Assembly: GCA_026027325.1 (NCBI GenBank)
Contig: JAMSLZ010000005.1
Span: 1,736,001-1,800,000, forward strand
Length of the DNA stretch: 64,000 nt
From: Actinomucor elegans
Lineage: Eukaryota; Mucoromycota; Mucoromycetes; Mucorales; Mucoraceae
Reading direction: 5' to 3'
The notes under the pieces are model-generated. The model saw only the letters and a program-made list of their open reading frames with translations. It did no database searches and was not told where the DNA came from. Numbering within the stretch: the first letter of the stretch is position 1; each line of letters opens with the position of its first letter. A program made the position numbers and the translations under genes. This document shows, piece by piece, positions 1-11,985 of the stretch.

Positions 1-1482
1 GTTGATATACGAACCAGATGTCTTTTTGTTAATGCTGCTGTAGAAAAATTTTTGATATAAAATGAAATGGCTGTACGATTCGAATGGTTCTTCCCGAGAG
101 CTTCTATCCAGAACCCGCTTAGAAGTACCAGATAGCTTTTCAGGTCTTCTAGTTAAAACTTTGTTTATGACAATTCTCCTTTCTTTCCGACGGTTTACGA
201 CTTCAATAACTATTGAGAAGAATGTATTTGCATTAACAAACCCTTTTTTTTTTTTTTTTACAATACATTCCTCGACCAACCCTGTTTCAGTATCGCATCT
301 GATAACGGGCTTATGCTCAGAGCCATTATCTTACCAAAATTCAATAATATACTACACGTTAGCGATTGTTTATAAAGATAATGCATTTTATGTAATCTAG
401 ATCTGCTAATCACTAAATTTCTTGGCTTCTGGCAGTTTAATATCGTATCTGAATAATGTTTCGTGCTAAGAACGAGCTGTCACATCTATTCAGAATGTCG
501 AAGATATTCGGAGAAGATAGATGTATATGATTCGCTCATATCAATGGCATTATTCAAGTCCGTGGTGCGCGTAATAGATACATAAAGTGAAAGTACATTT
601 CCTCATGCTTGTAATGCTTGTGGTTAACTAAGAATGTGTACCGAATACGTTTCTGACATGTATAATCGTGGACAGCTCGGGAGGTCAAGGAAAAAATATA
701 TACTTTTACAGCATATGTTACTGAAAAATACACTTCTATAGCCAAACCAATGAATATATTATTGCCTTTCTTGTACTTGTGTATTTATAAAATGCGATTG
801 CTGATGAGAACAAATAGTTGAGTGAAGATGGTATCTTTGATTAAAACCCATTTGCTGCGCTTACTGGCCTGGTACCTACGGACTTGAGCAAGCGATGCTG
901 AGTTAAATACCGTTCGGATATGGCAAATTACGCTAAATTTATATGTTTTGAAGATCATCTAACCAAAAACTTCTGTTAACCTTAAAGTAAAACATCTGCA
1001 TGTGTTTAGTTTTAGTCTACTTATTAAAACAAGTTCTTGACAGTACAGAAAGAAAGCAGACGGCTGGGGTAGATCGCTCCCTGAAACATCTGGTTAATAA
1101 AAGACAAGAAGGATAATCCTATAGCCCAGGCAACCGTTGCATATAAAGAGAATAGTATATTGCTTGATCAATATGCAAGGGCAAATATTTGGCTGGTCTT
1201 TACTTGAAGAGCGTTTTGGTGGCCAAATAATAGAGGAAAAGACGCGCAGCATGCTTAGTTATGGTGACTCACGTCCTTCTCATGATGAGTGATTATATAG
1301 TTTATCCATTCGCCATCGGTCATTGGGTTTAAAATTTAGGGTATTTAAGCAGGAAGTGTCTTTTTCTCGGCCAGTTATATCAACCGGTTCCTCAATTCAT
1401 CTCATCTATTTAATTATCTAATTCTTTTACCCATTGCTACATCCTTTCTTTCTCGTTTACTTCTATACATGTACTTGATTCA
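1..1482. other. Intergenic, no gene recognised
   Basis: AT-rich sequence with only short open frames that show no recognisable motifs. The last 150 bases (about 1330-1482) are pyrimidine-rich and are likely the promoter and 5' leader of the downstream arrestin gene. Nothing else is supported. Confidence 0.6.
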
Positions 1483-2940
1483 ATGACAAACCAACAACTA
1501 GACGGATACCCATCTTTAGAAAGATCTCTATCATGGCAAGACGTTAGAGACGCACCTTCATTATCTTCTCAAAGATCTTCATCCGGAGAAGACACCAGCG
1601 ATGACAGTAGTTCGAACTATCGCTATGTAGATAGCTCAAATAGAAAATATCGAAAACCACCATTGTGTTTCTCCATTGTATTGACGCATATTGATGGCGA
1701 TAGTCGTAAAAAGACTTGTCATCCTGGGTCCATCTTTGAAGGCACCGTCCATCTTAAATTAGAGTCACCTCTTGCTGCACAGTACCTCAAGGTTATTTTC
1801 AAAGGCGCAGGTATACCATGTGCATCAAACCAAAGATGATTAAGTACTAAAATAACTTTATTAGAACGTATCCATAGCGACTCTATTGGTAGAGAAAATA
1901 AAAAGCGTGGAGAAAGGCTTTTCGCTATACGAACCATCTTGTGGGGGGTACCTAATCATACCGGCGAGCGATGGCCTATCATAGAGGCAGGCGAGCATCA
2001 ATTTCCATTCATGTGTGAGATACCAATGGTAAACTACCCTCCGACTTTTAGGCACCACTTGGTATCGTGTGAATTCGAACTAGTTGCTTGTCTGGAACGA
2101 CCAGGAATACGACCGTTTCAAACAATACCCTATTCTGTTCGCTATGAACCTCTGATTTTGTCGACCTTGATTAAAACACCTGATATATACCAAGAAAAGA
2201 TTCGTATTTCCAACTCGTTCAAGGTCCTGGTGACCTTGTTAAAAGGATGTCATTATAATTTACTCAATACCAATAATATAAAAATACAGCTGTCTATCAT
2301 CCGCATCACATCAGCTAACAACAAACAGCAAACAGATAATAGCAGCACCACTTTATTGAGTCATATCGAAGCTTTTATCAAACGCGAAGTTGACGTGACA
2401 CATGGTGTCTACCATCGATCTGATACTATGGTCATGAGCCATGTAGAACAATCGACCTTTGGCGTAGGCAATCCTAATGGAGACCGTACCTATTACATCA
2501 ACATACCAATTCCTACCGAATTCAATCAGAACAATTGTGCCAGTATAACCAAAAATTTTAGTGTCTTTGGTATGACCACCACTGTTGATTTCTCGAAACA
2601 TATCAAAATGAATTATAAGCTTTATATTACTGCCAAAGTGCGCACTGGTCTCATTTCAACAAAACGTCAATTATTTTGCATTCCTTTACATTTTGGTACC
2701 ATTGCTCCAGGTGAACGAATGCCCTCCAGTTTAGTTAGTTACCGTGACCCCTCAGTGACAGCGGATACTACGTTGGCGACCAAGCCAAAGTTTATAACGC
2801 CTCCTAATCACGATGAACAACTGCCGGCATATAGTCAAGACGATTCTCCACCCGACTATTGCCATCGTAGTAGTAGAATATACGTTCACACTGGAGATTT
2901 CGTTCATACAGACCGTGATACAAACGTGGGTTATGTATGA
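1483..2940 (+). CDS. Alpha-arrestin (ART/arrestin-related trafficking adaptor)
   Basis: Exons 1483-1810 and 1865-2940; 467 aa. The 54-nt intron begins GTATAC and ends TTTATTAG. It is a multiple of three but carries an in-frame stop, so it must be removed. The spliced protein has an arrestin N-type beta-sandwich (about residues 55-210, including PGSIFEGTV and the FPF.CEIP region) and an arrestin C-type domain (about 215-390). The tail has LPAY (429-432) and PPDY (438-441), which is a PPxY-type site. In characterised fungal alpha-arrestins, PY motifs recruit Rsp5/Nedd4 ubiquitin ligases to direct endocytosis of plasma-membrane transporters. That role is inferred from the family. Start chosen as the first ATG of the open exon after a pyrimidine-rich leader. 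Confidence 0.85.
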
Positions 2941-3831
2941 TACCTAGTGATTTAAGTTAAAATAGAACTATTCTTCTGATGTACATACTATAATAATAAA
3001 AAAGAACACATTACAATCCATCCAGTGAGATTAGTAGCTACTGTATCAAGTATCATCAAACTACATCTCATTGGCTGGCCATGATTTAATACCGCAGCTT
3101 TTAATCACAAAAGCGCCTCTATTTGAACAAGGGGCCAAGGAAATCGAAGGACCTTTGGGTACAGTACAAAACAGAATGCAATATTTCCAAGGAGCTAATT
3201 TTATTTATCATACGTTGATATAGACAGGAGATAAAGGTTGATATACGCTGCTATCCGGAGATAATAAAAACGGCGATTAAAGCAGATCCAACATGTGCAT
3301 ATCACTAAATTCCTTCTAACTTGAGATTGAACAAAAATATACATGCTGATTCCGGGAATAATATAGAAGAAAGCATATGCTTCCCAGTGATACAACCTAT
3401 TTGACAAGAAATTAATGTATGCAAACGCTAAAGGAGTACAAATGGTTATTGCTCTCAGTCATACCTAATACTAAAAGCAGCTAACAATATCTTGGCAAAT
3501 CGATCTTCGCGCGTGATGAGGCCATTCTATATCATCCTACGTCTATCTATCGTAATACATGATCATCAAAATTTTTGGTGCAAATATATGCTTAGCGTCT
3601 CTACTATTTTTTTTTTTTTTTTCTATTCAAGTGTTCATTAAACTATTTTCCAAATTCGATATATAGCCTTTGCATATCATTGGATTAGTTGGGTAACAAC
3701 CGCTGTTCAAATTATTTACTCAGATACGTCATCTGGTTAGAATTCCCCTTTATTGGAGTCAAGCATTTTATTCCTTTTTGTTTCTTCTTCCTTTTTCACT
3801 TTATCATCTTGAATACATTTAATATATTATA
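2941..3831. other. Intergenic between arrestin and Rab5 genes
   Basis: No gene is visible. The final 200 bases contain a T16 run near 3610 and pyrimidine-rich stretches typical of the leader of the Rab gene. Open frames on the minus strand are short and motif-free. Confidence 0.6.
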
Positions 3832-5046
3832 ATGACTACTCAACAAGGAAAAACTTATCAATTCAAACTTGTACTTTTAGGTAATGTAGCAGTTCTTTTT
3901 TTATGAGAAGCTAGAAACCCTAATATGTTTTTCTTGTAATATAGGCGAGTCAGCTGTAGGCAAGTCAAGGTTTGTCTAGATGCATAGTAGAGATATAGTA
4001 CAGAGAACTCATGTTGAATATAGCTTGGTTATGCGTTTTGTTAAAGACCATTTTGACGAATATAGAGAAAGTACTATTGGCGGTAAGTACCCAGCACCAA
4101 ATGATCTGTAGCTTTTGCTCCTGCCTGCCTTCACCATAGGGGCAAAATCGTTGTAGTGCAAAAAAGGAGAAAAAAGCAACAGATAAAGGGATATAGTACA
4201 GTATAGACTCAACCTTCCCTCTCTCTCTTTTTTCTATAGCTGCTTTCTTGGCACAAACCATATCGTTAGATGATGATACAATTGTAAAGTTCGAGATTTG
4301 GTAAATATCAAGCGATTAGAGTTTTTTTAAACAATAGACTTACATAACTTTATTTCGATTTAGGGATACAGCAGGTCAAGAAAGATACAAGGTAGCATCA
4401 GCTTCTGTCAAAAGTAGGACTAGAAAAAACTAACAGTTCAATTAATAGAGTTTGGCACCCATGTACTATCGCAATGCAAACTGCGCTGTGGTTGTGTATG
4501 ATATCACACAAGCTGTAAGTTTATATATACTAGTTAATCGAGAGTTCTTACCGACATAATTTATCTGTACAGTCCTCTTTGGACAAAGCAAAGGCTTGGG
4601 TAAATGAATTACAACGTCAAGCAGATCCTAATATCGTTATTGCCTTGGCTGGTAATAAGAGTGATCTTGAAGCAAGAAGAGCTGTTGAAACAAAGGTAAA
4701 GCAAGTCTCATTATTCATTTGGATCATTGTCATTCATTCATTATTTTTTTTCGGTTAGACTGCTCAAGAATATGCTGATGAAGCTGGCTTGTTATTTTTC
4801 GAGACTTCGGCAAAGACAGCTGATAATGTGAATGAGTTATTCAACGCGATAGCAAAGCGTATGCCTCTTGATCAACTTGCAGATAGTTCGCGTGGTAGAA
4901 ATAGAGCCGGATTAAATTCTCGTGGTGGAGGTGTTGATTTGGAAAATTCAGGCAATGCTGCTAATGCTGGTGGTTGTGCTTGTAAGTTTACCTCTTTATA
5001 TATACATATATCATGAAAATTACTAAATTACTTATTTATAGGTTAA
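3832..5046 (+). CDS. Rab5-type small GTPase (Ypt5/Vps21 family)
   Basis: Nine exons: 3832-3880, 3945-3969, 4024-4082, 4240-4300, 4364-4391, 4449-4514, 4573-4695, 4759-4981, 5042-5046; 212 aa. All G motifs are present: P-loop GESAVGKSS (17-25), switch I Thr42 in STIG, WDTAGQE (65-71), NKSD and ETSAK. The STIGAAF...[13 protein letters not shown] context is diagnostic of Rab5, which controls early endosome fusion. The C-terminus ends Cys-Ala-Cys, a geranylgeranylation motif. The last Cys codon is split by the final intron, so the last exon codes only one partial codon and the stop. Exon 2 is just 25 nt. Phases close at every junction. Confidence 0.95.
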
Positions 5047-6538
5047 TTCGTCTATTATTCCTTCTTTTTTTTTTTTTTTTTTACTGTATTGCTAATCACC
5101 GTTTTCCCTTTAATAATATCTACACACATACTCGCATCATAAAATACGATCTACATAACAGTTCAGTATCATTATTACCGTTTTGATTTGAGTTGTTTGT
5201 CATTCATTTATCTGTATATCAAGTGGTTTGGCTAATTGATCGCATTCTCTATTAAAAGCACCCTAGTCATATACTAAAAGTATTGATAAGCAAAAATTGC
5301 CTACCATTTCTGATAGCGACCCATTCATTACCTCAGATGATATTGTCATCCGATCATCAATATAGCTCAATTGATTTAGATTAATCGGTATTTCTAGAGA
5401 ATACAGTGGACGTCCATGTATGCAACTCTATTTATCATATATTTCTTACACAAATATGTTCATTAACGATCTCAAATTCTCTACTATTATTGGACTTCCG
5501 ACATTTAGCAAATGAACCTGGAGACTCGTGGTGATATAAATTAAATATTCGATTTTTTTTAAATGGCAAACATACAGCGGTACAAAGAAACTGCATTAAG
5601 AAAGTATATGTGGACTTGAATAGTAGTATCAAGCAGTGAGAAGAATACCAGTGTTTTCTTTAATTCATGAATTTGCCGCTGATAAAAAGATGTTTATCCA
5701 AGTTTACAAAATGCTGTTCTAGCACAAGCATTCATATAGTATACTACAATAAGGTTTATAAAACACATATTTGAATACTCTTCAGTGTATTGGACTTGAT
5801 CTGATGATATTATGTCTTACAGTTACAGTTATCACGTTCTACGGAAAGAAGGGTAGTTTTTGAAAATTTAGCTATAGGGAATCGGAAATCAAGTCATTTC
5901 GAACACCAGTAGGCCTGTAAAGTAATTCAACTTTAGCATCTAACAAATAACCTTTTTTTTTAAAAAAAATAAAATAAAGGGCTGTATACGTCAGGTCCAT
6001 TATTTGACTGAAATACAATGAGTATGTTATATTTTACGTATGCTGCTTTAAATTACCTGCATATCACGCAAATATTTAATGACCTAGATTAAATAATCAA
6101 TAAGTTTATCGATAGACCATGATTAAATATCGCATTTGATTAACATTTGTTGCTCAAAATGGGCTTTTGCATCTATTAGAATCTCCACTTAACAAAAGTA
6201 CAATAAATTTATATGCACTGGCTTTTTTCATATATTATAAATTTACATCATTTACGTTTTATGACGTGTAATCAACTCATTTACATTTGTTGGAAGCATC
6301 AGGCCAAGGATATAAGCCAGACTTGCTTATAACAACTACACAATGATTTATAATGAGAGCAAATAATATTTACCATCCCAAAAATGTATTTTACGTTTTA
6401 AAGGCGTTTAATAAATTATGCGCAAAACTCTTGTATCAAGAGGGTAACACAGAGCTTATATATATGTAGTTTTGTATGATGAAACTGCATATTGGTATAG
6501 GAAGTATTGTACTTTTTCCATCTATATTAATAACAAAT
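5047..6538. other. Intergenic, no gene recognised
   Basis: A 1.5 kb AT-rich stretch between the 3' ends of the Rab5 gene (+) and the hydrolase gene (-). It contains homopolymer T and A runs (5066-5083, 5952-5977) and no convincing coding potential on either strand. Confidence 0.6.
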
Positions 6539-8168
6539 CTAAGCAGCTTTATCTTTACTGTCGACTTGGCTCTGGATGCCCTCAATTTCGTTGTCAACTT
6601 CTTCAGCGTTCAATTGCTTTCCTTTGACCTTTCTGATATCATAAGCCTAATAAATGAAATTAGCCATCATTCTACAACTTTAGTTGCGCCTTACCTGGAA
6701 CATGGCTACAATGAACTCTCCCAGTGGTTTCACCATCCAACGTGTAGGGTACCTGATATGCTCAAACCAACCAAGATGGCCACCGTAATCTGTGGTAGCC
6801 AAGACGACATTGGGATTCGTTTTGATTTCATCATAAGGAATGCAGTCAGCTGCAGCAATAGGATCATCTAATGCGTTCAAGCACAATAAAGGAACCTTGA
6901 CATGTTCAATAAAACGACAAGAACTAGCATCACGATAATAGTTGTTGACAGTAGTATAATCAAACATTTTTCTAGTACAAGCATCATCGAAATCACGGAT
7001 AGTCTGCGCTGCCATCACTTCTTCAGGATTGATCTTACCACCTTTTGCCATGGTATCTAGATGTCTATGTTATCTATAAGTTTACATTTGAACCATTCAT
7101 TTTTGTACATATATATATAAACTACCTTTCGAATGTTTTTTTGAGGTTATTGGCCATGGCAGTCGAGTAAACCTTTCTGCCGATAAACGATTCATTTAAA
7201 CGATCCATGGAACTAGACAAAAAGAACCAGTAAGTAAACTTTGGTACATTTCTGTCCTCTACCTTACCTTCTAAAATCAAAAGGATTGGCGACTGAAACA
7301 GCAGCTTTGAGTGGTGTCTTTTCTTGCTCTTCACCTAGATACTGGATGACATGATGATTAGGTCTTATCTGCGTTACTTTTTAGACGTTAGCGTGTACCT
7401 TTACTAAGATGTTGGATCCCAAAGAGAATCCAATACCAATTAAAGGCGTATTAGGCGCCAATCTCTTTTGGATATGTGCAAGAGCTACTCGAAGATCATC
7501 TGTGTATCCACCACTATACATTTGAGGTGTTTTAATTTCACTATTGGCGCAACCACGACAATTCATAACGACAGCACGATAGCTGAATGGAGGATAAGTA
7601 AGCTACATCGACAGTTAGGACTTTTTGACAGCTAAACCAGCGCATGAAAAACTTACGACTTCCAATAGACAGCGAATATAAGACTCATGGCTACCACCTG
7701 TTAATCCATGTAATACCACCAAAGTGGGTGTTTCATCTTCTTCTAAACCCTCCTTTGTAGGAGCCCAATCTAAAGCTATACAGCCGCCATCAGGTGTATC
7801 TACAAACTCTCTATTACATCACGATGAATATCTGTGTAAACAAGATTTTGGACTAGATCTCAATCAGAATCATGGGTCAATTATTACCTTTCATATTGAA
7901 CAGCGTTAATAGTGGGTGCGTAGTTATAATAAGCTGCATAACCAGTTTGCAAGTGACCATTGAACAAATATGAAGTGGGATAATAGACAGCGTTAGGACC
8001 CACCAAGGAAGGACATGACTCTGCAATATAGTCTGTCAAACTAATATCGCGATTGCCAGCTTTAATTTTAACGGGATTACTGTGATGGAATAACTTTACT
8101 TTGGTCATGATAGAACGAGCAGCAGTTGAAAAAGACCTACAAGTCATACGGCTGAATATTTTATACAT
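6539..8168 (-). CDS. Alpha/beta hydrolase, YheT/ABHD1-3/Eeb1-Eht1 family
   Basis: Seven exons (minus strand, 5' to 3'): 8168-7888, 7810-7657, 7602-7399, 7341-7268, 7212-7126, 7064-6695, 6646-6539; 425 aa, phases close. The HGLTGG oxyanion segment, the nucleophile elbow GFSLG (Ser205), the Asp of ALDDP (333-334) and His363 in GGHLGW form the expected catalytic triad. The MNCRG motif and overall length match the YheT/ABHD1-3 group, which includes yeast medium-chain fatty acid ethyl ester synthase/esterases and acylglycerol or phospholipid hydrolases. The N-terminus is basic, Ser/Arg-rich and without acidic residues (first 24 aa), suggesting mitochondrial import, which is an inference. Only 122 bp separate its start from the 3' end of the NAD kinase gene on the same strand. 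Confidence 0.9.
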
Positions 8169-8290
8169 AGGACCCTCGCCCTAAACGATTTATTATGACA
8201 AAGCTCAAAAGGCGGGCCGAAGAGCCTGAGCGAATCATTATGCGCAAAACGAGTAGAGTCTCAGTAATACACCTAACTACAATCTATTAG

Positions 8291-9797
8291 TTAGTGAATG
8301 CTTCCAAAAGTTTGGTTCCATTTCAGCAGTTCATTGATATCCTTTTCCCAACCAGCATCATCACTGATATGTGTCACACATGGAATAGGGTATTTTGACA
8401 TGCGAACCTGGAAAAAAAAAACTGTTAGGATTCACTTCAAAATACGTTAGAGATGACTTACTTTAACATATTCGCCTTTATGTAGCATGAATATCTCTTG
8501 GCCATCTATCGACACTTCAATTTGACTTCTACTCCTATCTCCAATCTTCAATTCGATATTGGAGCTCGGCGGTAACAAGACTGTTCTAAATGACAAAGAT
8601 CGAGGACAAATGGGTGTCAACACAAGACTTTGTACACTTGGATGAACAATTGGGCCACCGGCTGATAAGGAATAGGCGGTAGATCCAGTGGGGGTTGATA
8701 CAATTAAGCCATCTGCTACGCATTCTGTCAAATACTGCTCATCAACGAAACAATCAATGGTAGTTAAGTGAGGAAATCGACCACGATGCAGTGTTACTTC
8801 ATTCATGACCTGTCTATCTTCTACTTCAATCCCATCAACTTCGATTCTTTTGCCATTTGGCTGATGTAAAGAACAAAACAGACGCATGCGCATCATTAAT
8901 CCCACTTTTCCAGCAATCATGTCGCTTAGTACATGCTGATATTTATCAAACCCTATCAACCAATTGACATTAGATACATACTTGACAATCAAAAGAGTAT
9001 ACATTACTATAGGACATCAAGAAGCATAATGTCCCTAATGAGAAACTTATTACAGGTGGAGCAGCTTTTGGAAATAACGATGATAGATGCAACATGGTAC
9101 CATCGCCGCCTAATGTAATAGCAAAATCAACGGTTCGCGTATAGTCTTCCTTTTTACCTAACGCTTATAATGAGCCATCCTGTCAAGCTACAAACGGTTT
9201 ATCCCTTACTTTTTTCAATGACATGAACAAATGGAAGTTCGTTTTGAAACTGTTCTGCTACTTCAGGTTCGACAATAATATTGATATCAGGTTGAGATTG
9301 ATGAAGCCAACTATTGAATAATTAGTCATGATACGTTCATTAAAGACCTGTTTCCTTACTTTGCAACTTCTACAAGAGCCTTCTCTGTCTTGATATCGTT
9401 TGGTTTCTTTACGATCAATACGTTATTTGGTTTTTGGCTCCATTTTAAAGCGTATAGGCCACTGATAGATTGATCCGAGTATTTAGTAAGCATAAAGGAG
9501 AGCGTTTCACAAGTATATTACCCATAGGTACTGCCAGGAACTTGTATTATATCGCCAGGTCGACGTGCTTTGATTAATTGACTCTCTTTACCATTTGGTT
9601 CTAGATAAACTATCTTTAGCTCACAGGTTATAGTCGAATCTTCAGTTACCTTGCTGGTCTTTGGACAGGGATAAACCAACCTTGTCCGGTAATGAGGTTG
9701 TTTTTCTTAACAAGCCAGTATTATAGAAACGTTTAAACGCAATGTGCGTTAATTGCTTCTTGGCAATGGCTCGACAGGTTAATTGAAAGAATCGCAT
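8291..9797 (-). CDS. NAD(H) kinase, mitochondrial Pos5-like
   Basis: Seven exons (5' to 3'): 9797-9650, 9609-9522, 9461-9360, 9310-9210, 9157-9008, 8952-8462, 8407-8291; 398 aa. Catalytic motifs are clear: GGDGT (about 162-166), NE (247-248) in MNEVTLHRG, and the STPTGSTAYSLSAGGP segment (282-297). The PPVISFSLGTL region is typical of eukaryotic NAD kinases. It phosphorylates NAD(H) to NADP(H) using ATP. The first 30 residues are basic and aromatic-rich with no acidic residue, like a mitochondrial presequence, which points to the Pos5 rather than Utr1 type. The first intron is only 40 nt (9610-9649) but an in-frame TGA requires its removal. That short join is the least certain part of the model. 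Confidence 0.9.
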
Positions 9798-9925
9798 CGT
9801 AATTACAAGTTTATACAGAATAAAAACAAAAGAAATAATGCAAATCCCACCACTTAAAACTCGCGTCTGAATGAGTCAAGTATAATCACTGCTGTCAAAA
9901 CTCAAAGATCTCCGCCCGTATTTCT

Positions 9926-10916
9926 TTATCTTTTATTGCTTGTAGATTCATCATCCCATTTATGCTTTCTTTTTTCACCAACAGTCATCGTAGGTGGTTT
10001 AGCAATTCGACTTGCTACTTTGGCTGCAGTAGCCATCGCCTGTGCCATAGCTGTAGATTGCTCCTGAGACAGCTCTTGTTGAGGAACAAAATTGACAGAT
10101 GTTCTATTCTGCTGCTGAGCTGCCTTTTCCTCGGCTAGTTTCTTTTGTGTTTCTAAAATACCGTCTATGTACATTTCCTTTGGAAATCCATGTGGATCAA
10201 AGTCCTTCTTGTCAAAGTTACTACCAATCTCATCGACTTCTGCAAACTCGACCAGTTTTGTGTAAATACGTGGGTTGCGAAAGGCTTTGTTATGCTGTAG
10301 ATGGTCGTTCAAACGATGGCCTGAGGCCCTCAGTGACAAAAAATGAGCTATCCTTTCCTAGAAAACAAATACAATCAATTCATGTGCTGTATAAAATCTC
10401 TGGTATGAATTTACTGCTCTTTCTGGATCGCAAGGTGCATCCGTTTCATCAGGTATACCCCAGTTTTCAACACCTTCGATTGGCTTAGGCGCCAATGCAG
10501 CGAGTAGTCGTCTATTATATTCATTCATTGATCCACCTTGTCGAGAAGGTAACGGTACTTTCATAGTGGCGGGTGCTGCTTGCGTCTGTGGTGAGGAGAT
10601 TTTCGCTGGAACAGCTGCGGGCTGTATGTCTATTGCTTTTGCTGTTGGCTTTTTATCGGCTCTAGTCTAAAGATAAAAGATAAACAAAGCAAAATAATAA
10701 GCGTTGGTAATGATTTTAGATATGCAAAAAAAAAAAAAAAAAAAAAAAAAATAGATTATTTACAATGAGGGTTTGAGAAACTAATAACACAAGAGTTATT
10801 TTAGTAGACGAGAAGTTAATGATAGTTTCAATTAGACAATTACCTTGTGCTTCATCTCCAGAAGAAGAAGAGTCCTCATCGTCAGAGTAATTTACAAGAC
10901 CTGCTAATGAAGCCAT
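9926..10916 (-). CDS. SAP30BP/HCNGP-like protein
   Basis: Predicted exons (5' to 3'): 10916-10844, 10780-10764 (17-nt microexon), 10666-10415, 10357-9926; 257 aa. The HCNGP domain is recognisable across the last exon junction: CDPE, then ERIAHFLSLRASG, KAFRNP, LVEFAEVDEIGSNF, and DFDPHGFP. The C-terminus is basic (KRKHKWDD). The N-terminus is acidic and Ser-rich (YSDDEDSSSSGDEA), like human SAP30BP. Family members are nuclear and linked to transcriptional repression and pre-mRNA splicing; that role is inferred. Joining exon 1 directly to the 252-nt exon gives an immediate stop. The microexon restores phase and has AG/GT borders, with the acceptor after GTTATTAG. Confidence 0.82.
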
Positions 10917-11079
10917 ATTAATCGAAATAGATCTAAAGCGAAACCGTGTTAGTTCCAAATGCGCAACATCTTTTGCGCACACAATTCCGACTCCTTATAC
11001 CTTCTTAAGTTTAGGAGGCCCTTGAATTTTGGCTTGATAGGTATACTCGAAATCAAAAAAAAACTATACTTCGGTGACC

Positions 11080-11203
11080 AATGCATATATAACTTTAGGG
11101 TGATGCTATTTGGACTGCAAAATCTGATGGTGAAGAGATTCCCAACTAAATCGGGTTTGAACAATGCTGTCTACTATATTAACGGAATGTAATATTTGTA
11201 GAC
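11080..11203 (+). repeat. Left arm of imperfect inverted repeat
   Basis: About 100-125 bases that match the reverse complement of 11501-11620 with scattered mismatches. Shared blocks include GCTATTTGG, CTGCAAAATCTGAT, TAAATCGGGTTTGAA and TGCTGTCTACTATATT. The roughly 300-base loop has no recognised gene. This may be a foldback or MITE-like element, or two insertions of one element in opposite orientation. Confidence 0.75.
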
Positions 11204-11500
11204 ATAAAAAAAACAGCACTTAATAGTTCAGCTTTTATATAGCAAGAAATATGCTTCAGGATTAAGCAAGTAGTTTTAAGTTCTTATCTGTAATTTTAAA
11301 TAATAACCATGATGAGTTTCAGTGAAGGTCGCCAGCCTCTTTACCTTTTTATCTCATTTTCACTAAACTTTTATTTATCTCTATTAATTTTCTTAATAGA
11401 CTTCGTTGTATTTTTACGTCAAATTGCCTTCTTATGCTTCTAACCGAATGGCTTGGACATAATAAAGTTGAATTTTTAGGTACTTTTTTTTTTTTTTTCC

Positions 11501-11620
11501 ATCTACAGGTATTACATTCCATCAATATAGTAGACAGCACTATTCAAACCCGATTTAATTGGAAACTCCCCACAATCAGATTTTGCAGCCCAAATAGCGC
11601 TACCCTATTCTATATCATAT
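11501..11620 (-). repeat. Right arm of imperfect inverted repeat
   Basis: Reverse-complement partner of 11080-11203. A T-rich run at 11484-11498 adjoins its outer-coded end, mirrored by an A-run beside the left arm near 11207, so both copies end in a homopolymer of the same sense. No coding sequence is recognised. Confidence 0.75.
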
Positions 11621-11985
11621 CTTGGCCAATCTCAGTCCTGCTTATTAGTTCATGCACAGAATGATTTGCTCCATCCGCTGAAACCCTGATTTGACGTCTC
11701 TATAGTAACCACTATTGAAATTTTCCTATACTATTCTCAGTTGATCCATATCAGTATCTATGCAAGTTTAGTTGCAAACTCACAAGAAGACCCCGAACCA
11801 TAATAAACATTTTTAATGAGAAATAAACAATAATAACAATAGGGGTGGAGGGTTTCATAAATACAAAGGCTGTTCATAAATATCATAAAGATAAAGTAAT
11901 AAGTCACAGATAGAAAAGGAAATAAATGTTTAATTCATAAGCTAATAAAGAATAGTGAAAAGGTCAACGGGGGGTTTTTTCTATT

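Larger units (their letters stand above)
10917..11985. other. Intergenic between SAP30BP-like and HSF genes
   Basis: No gene is supported. It contains an imperfect inverted repeat (listed separately) and A/T homopolymers. Short open frames on both strands lie within the repeat arms and have no recognisable motifs. Confidence 0.6.

Noticed and set aside
6476..6871. 131-codon plus-strand frame
   Set aside because: Antisense to the last exons of the hydrolase gene.
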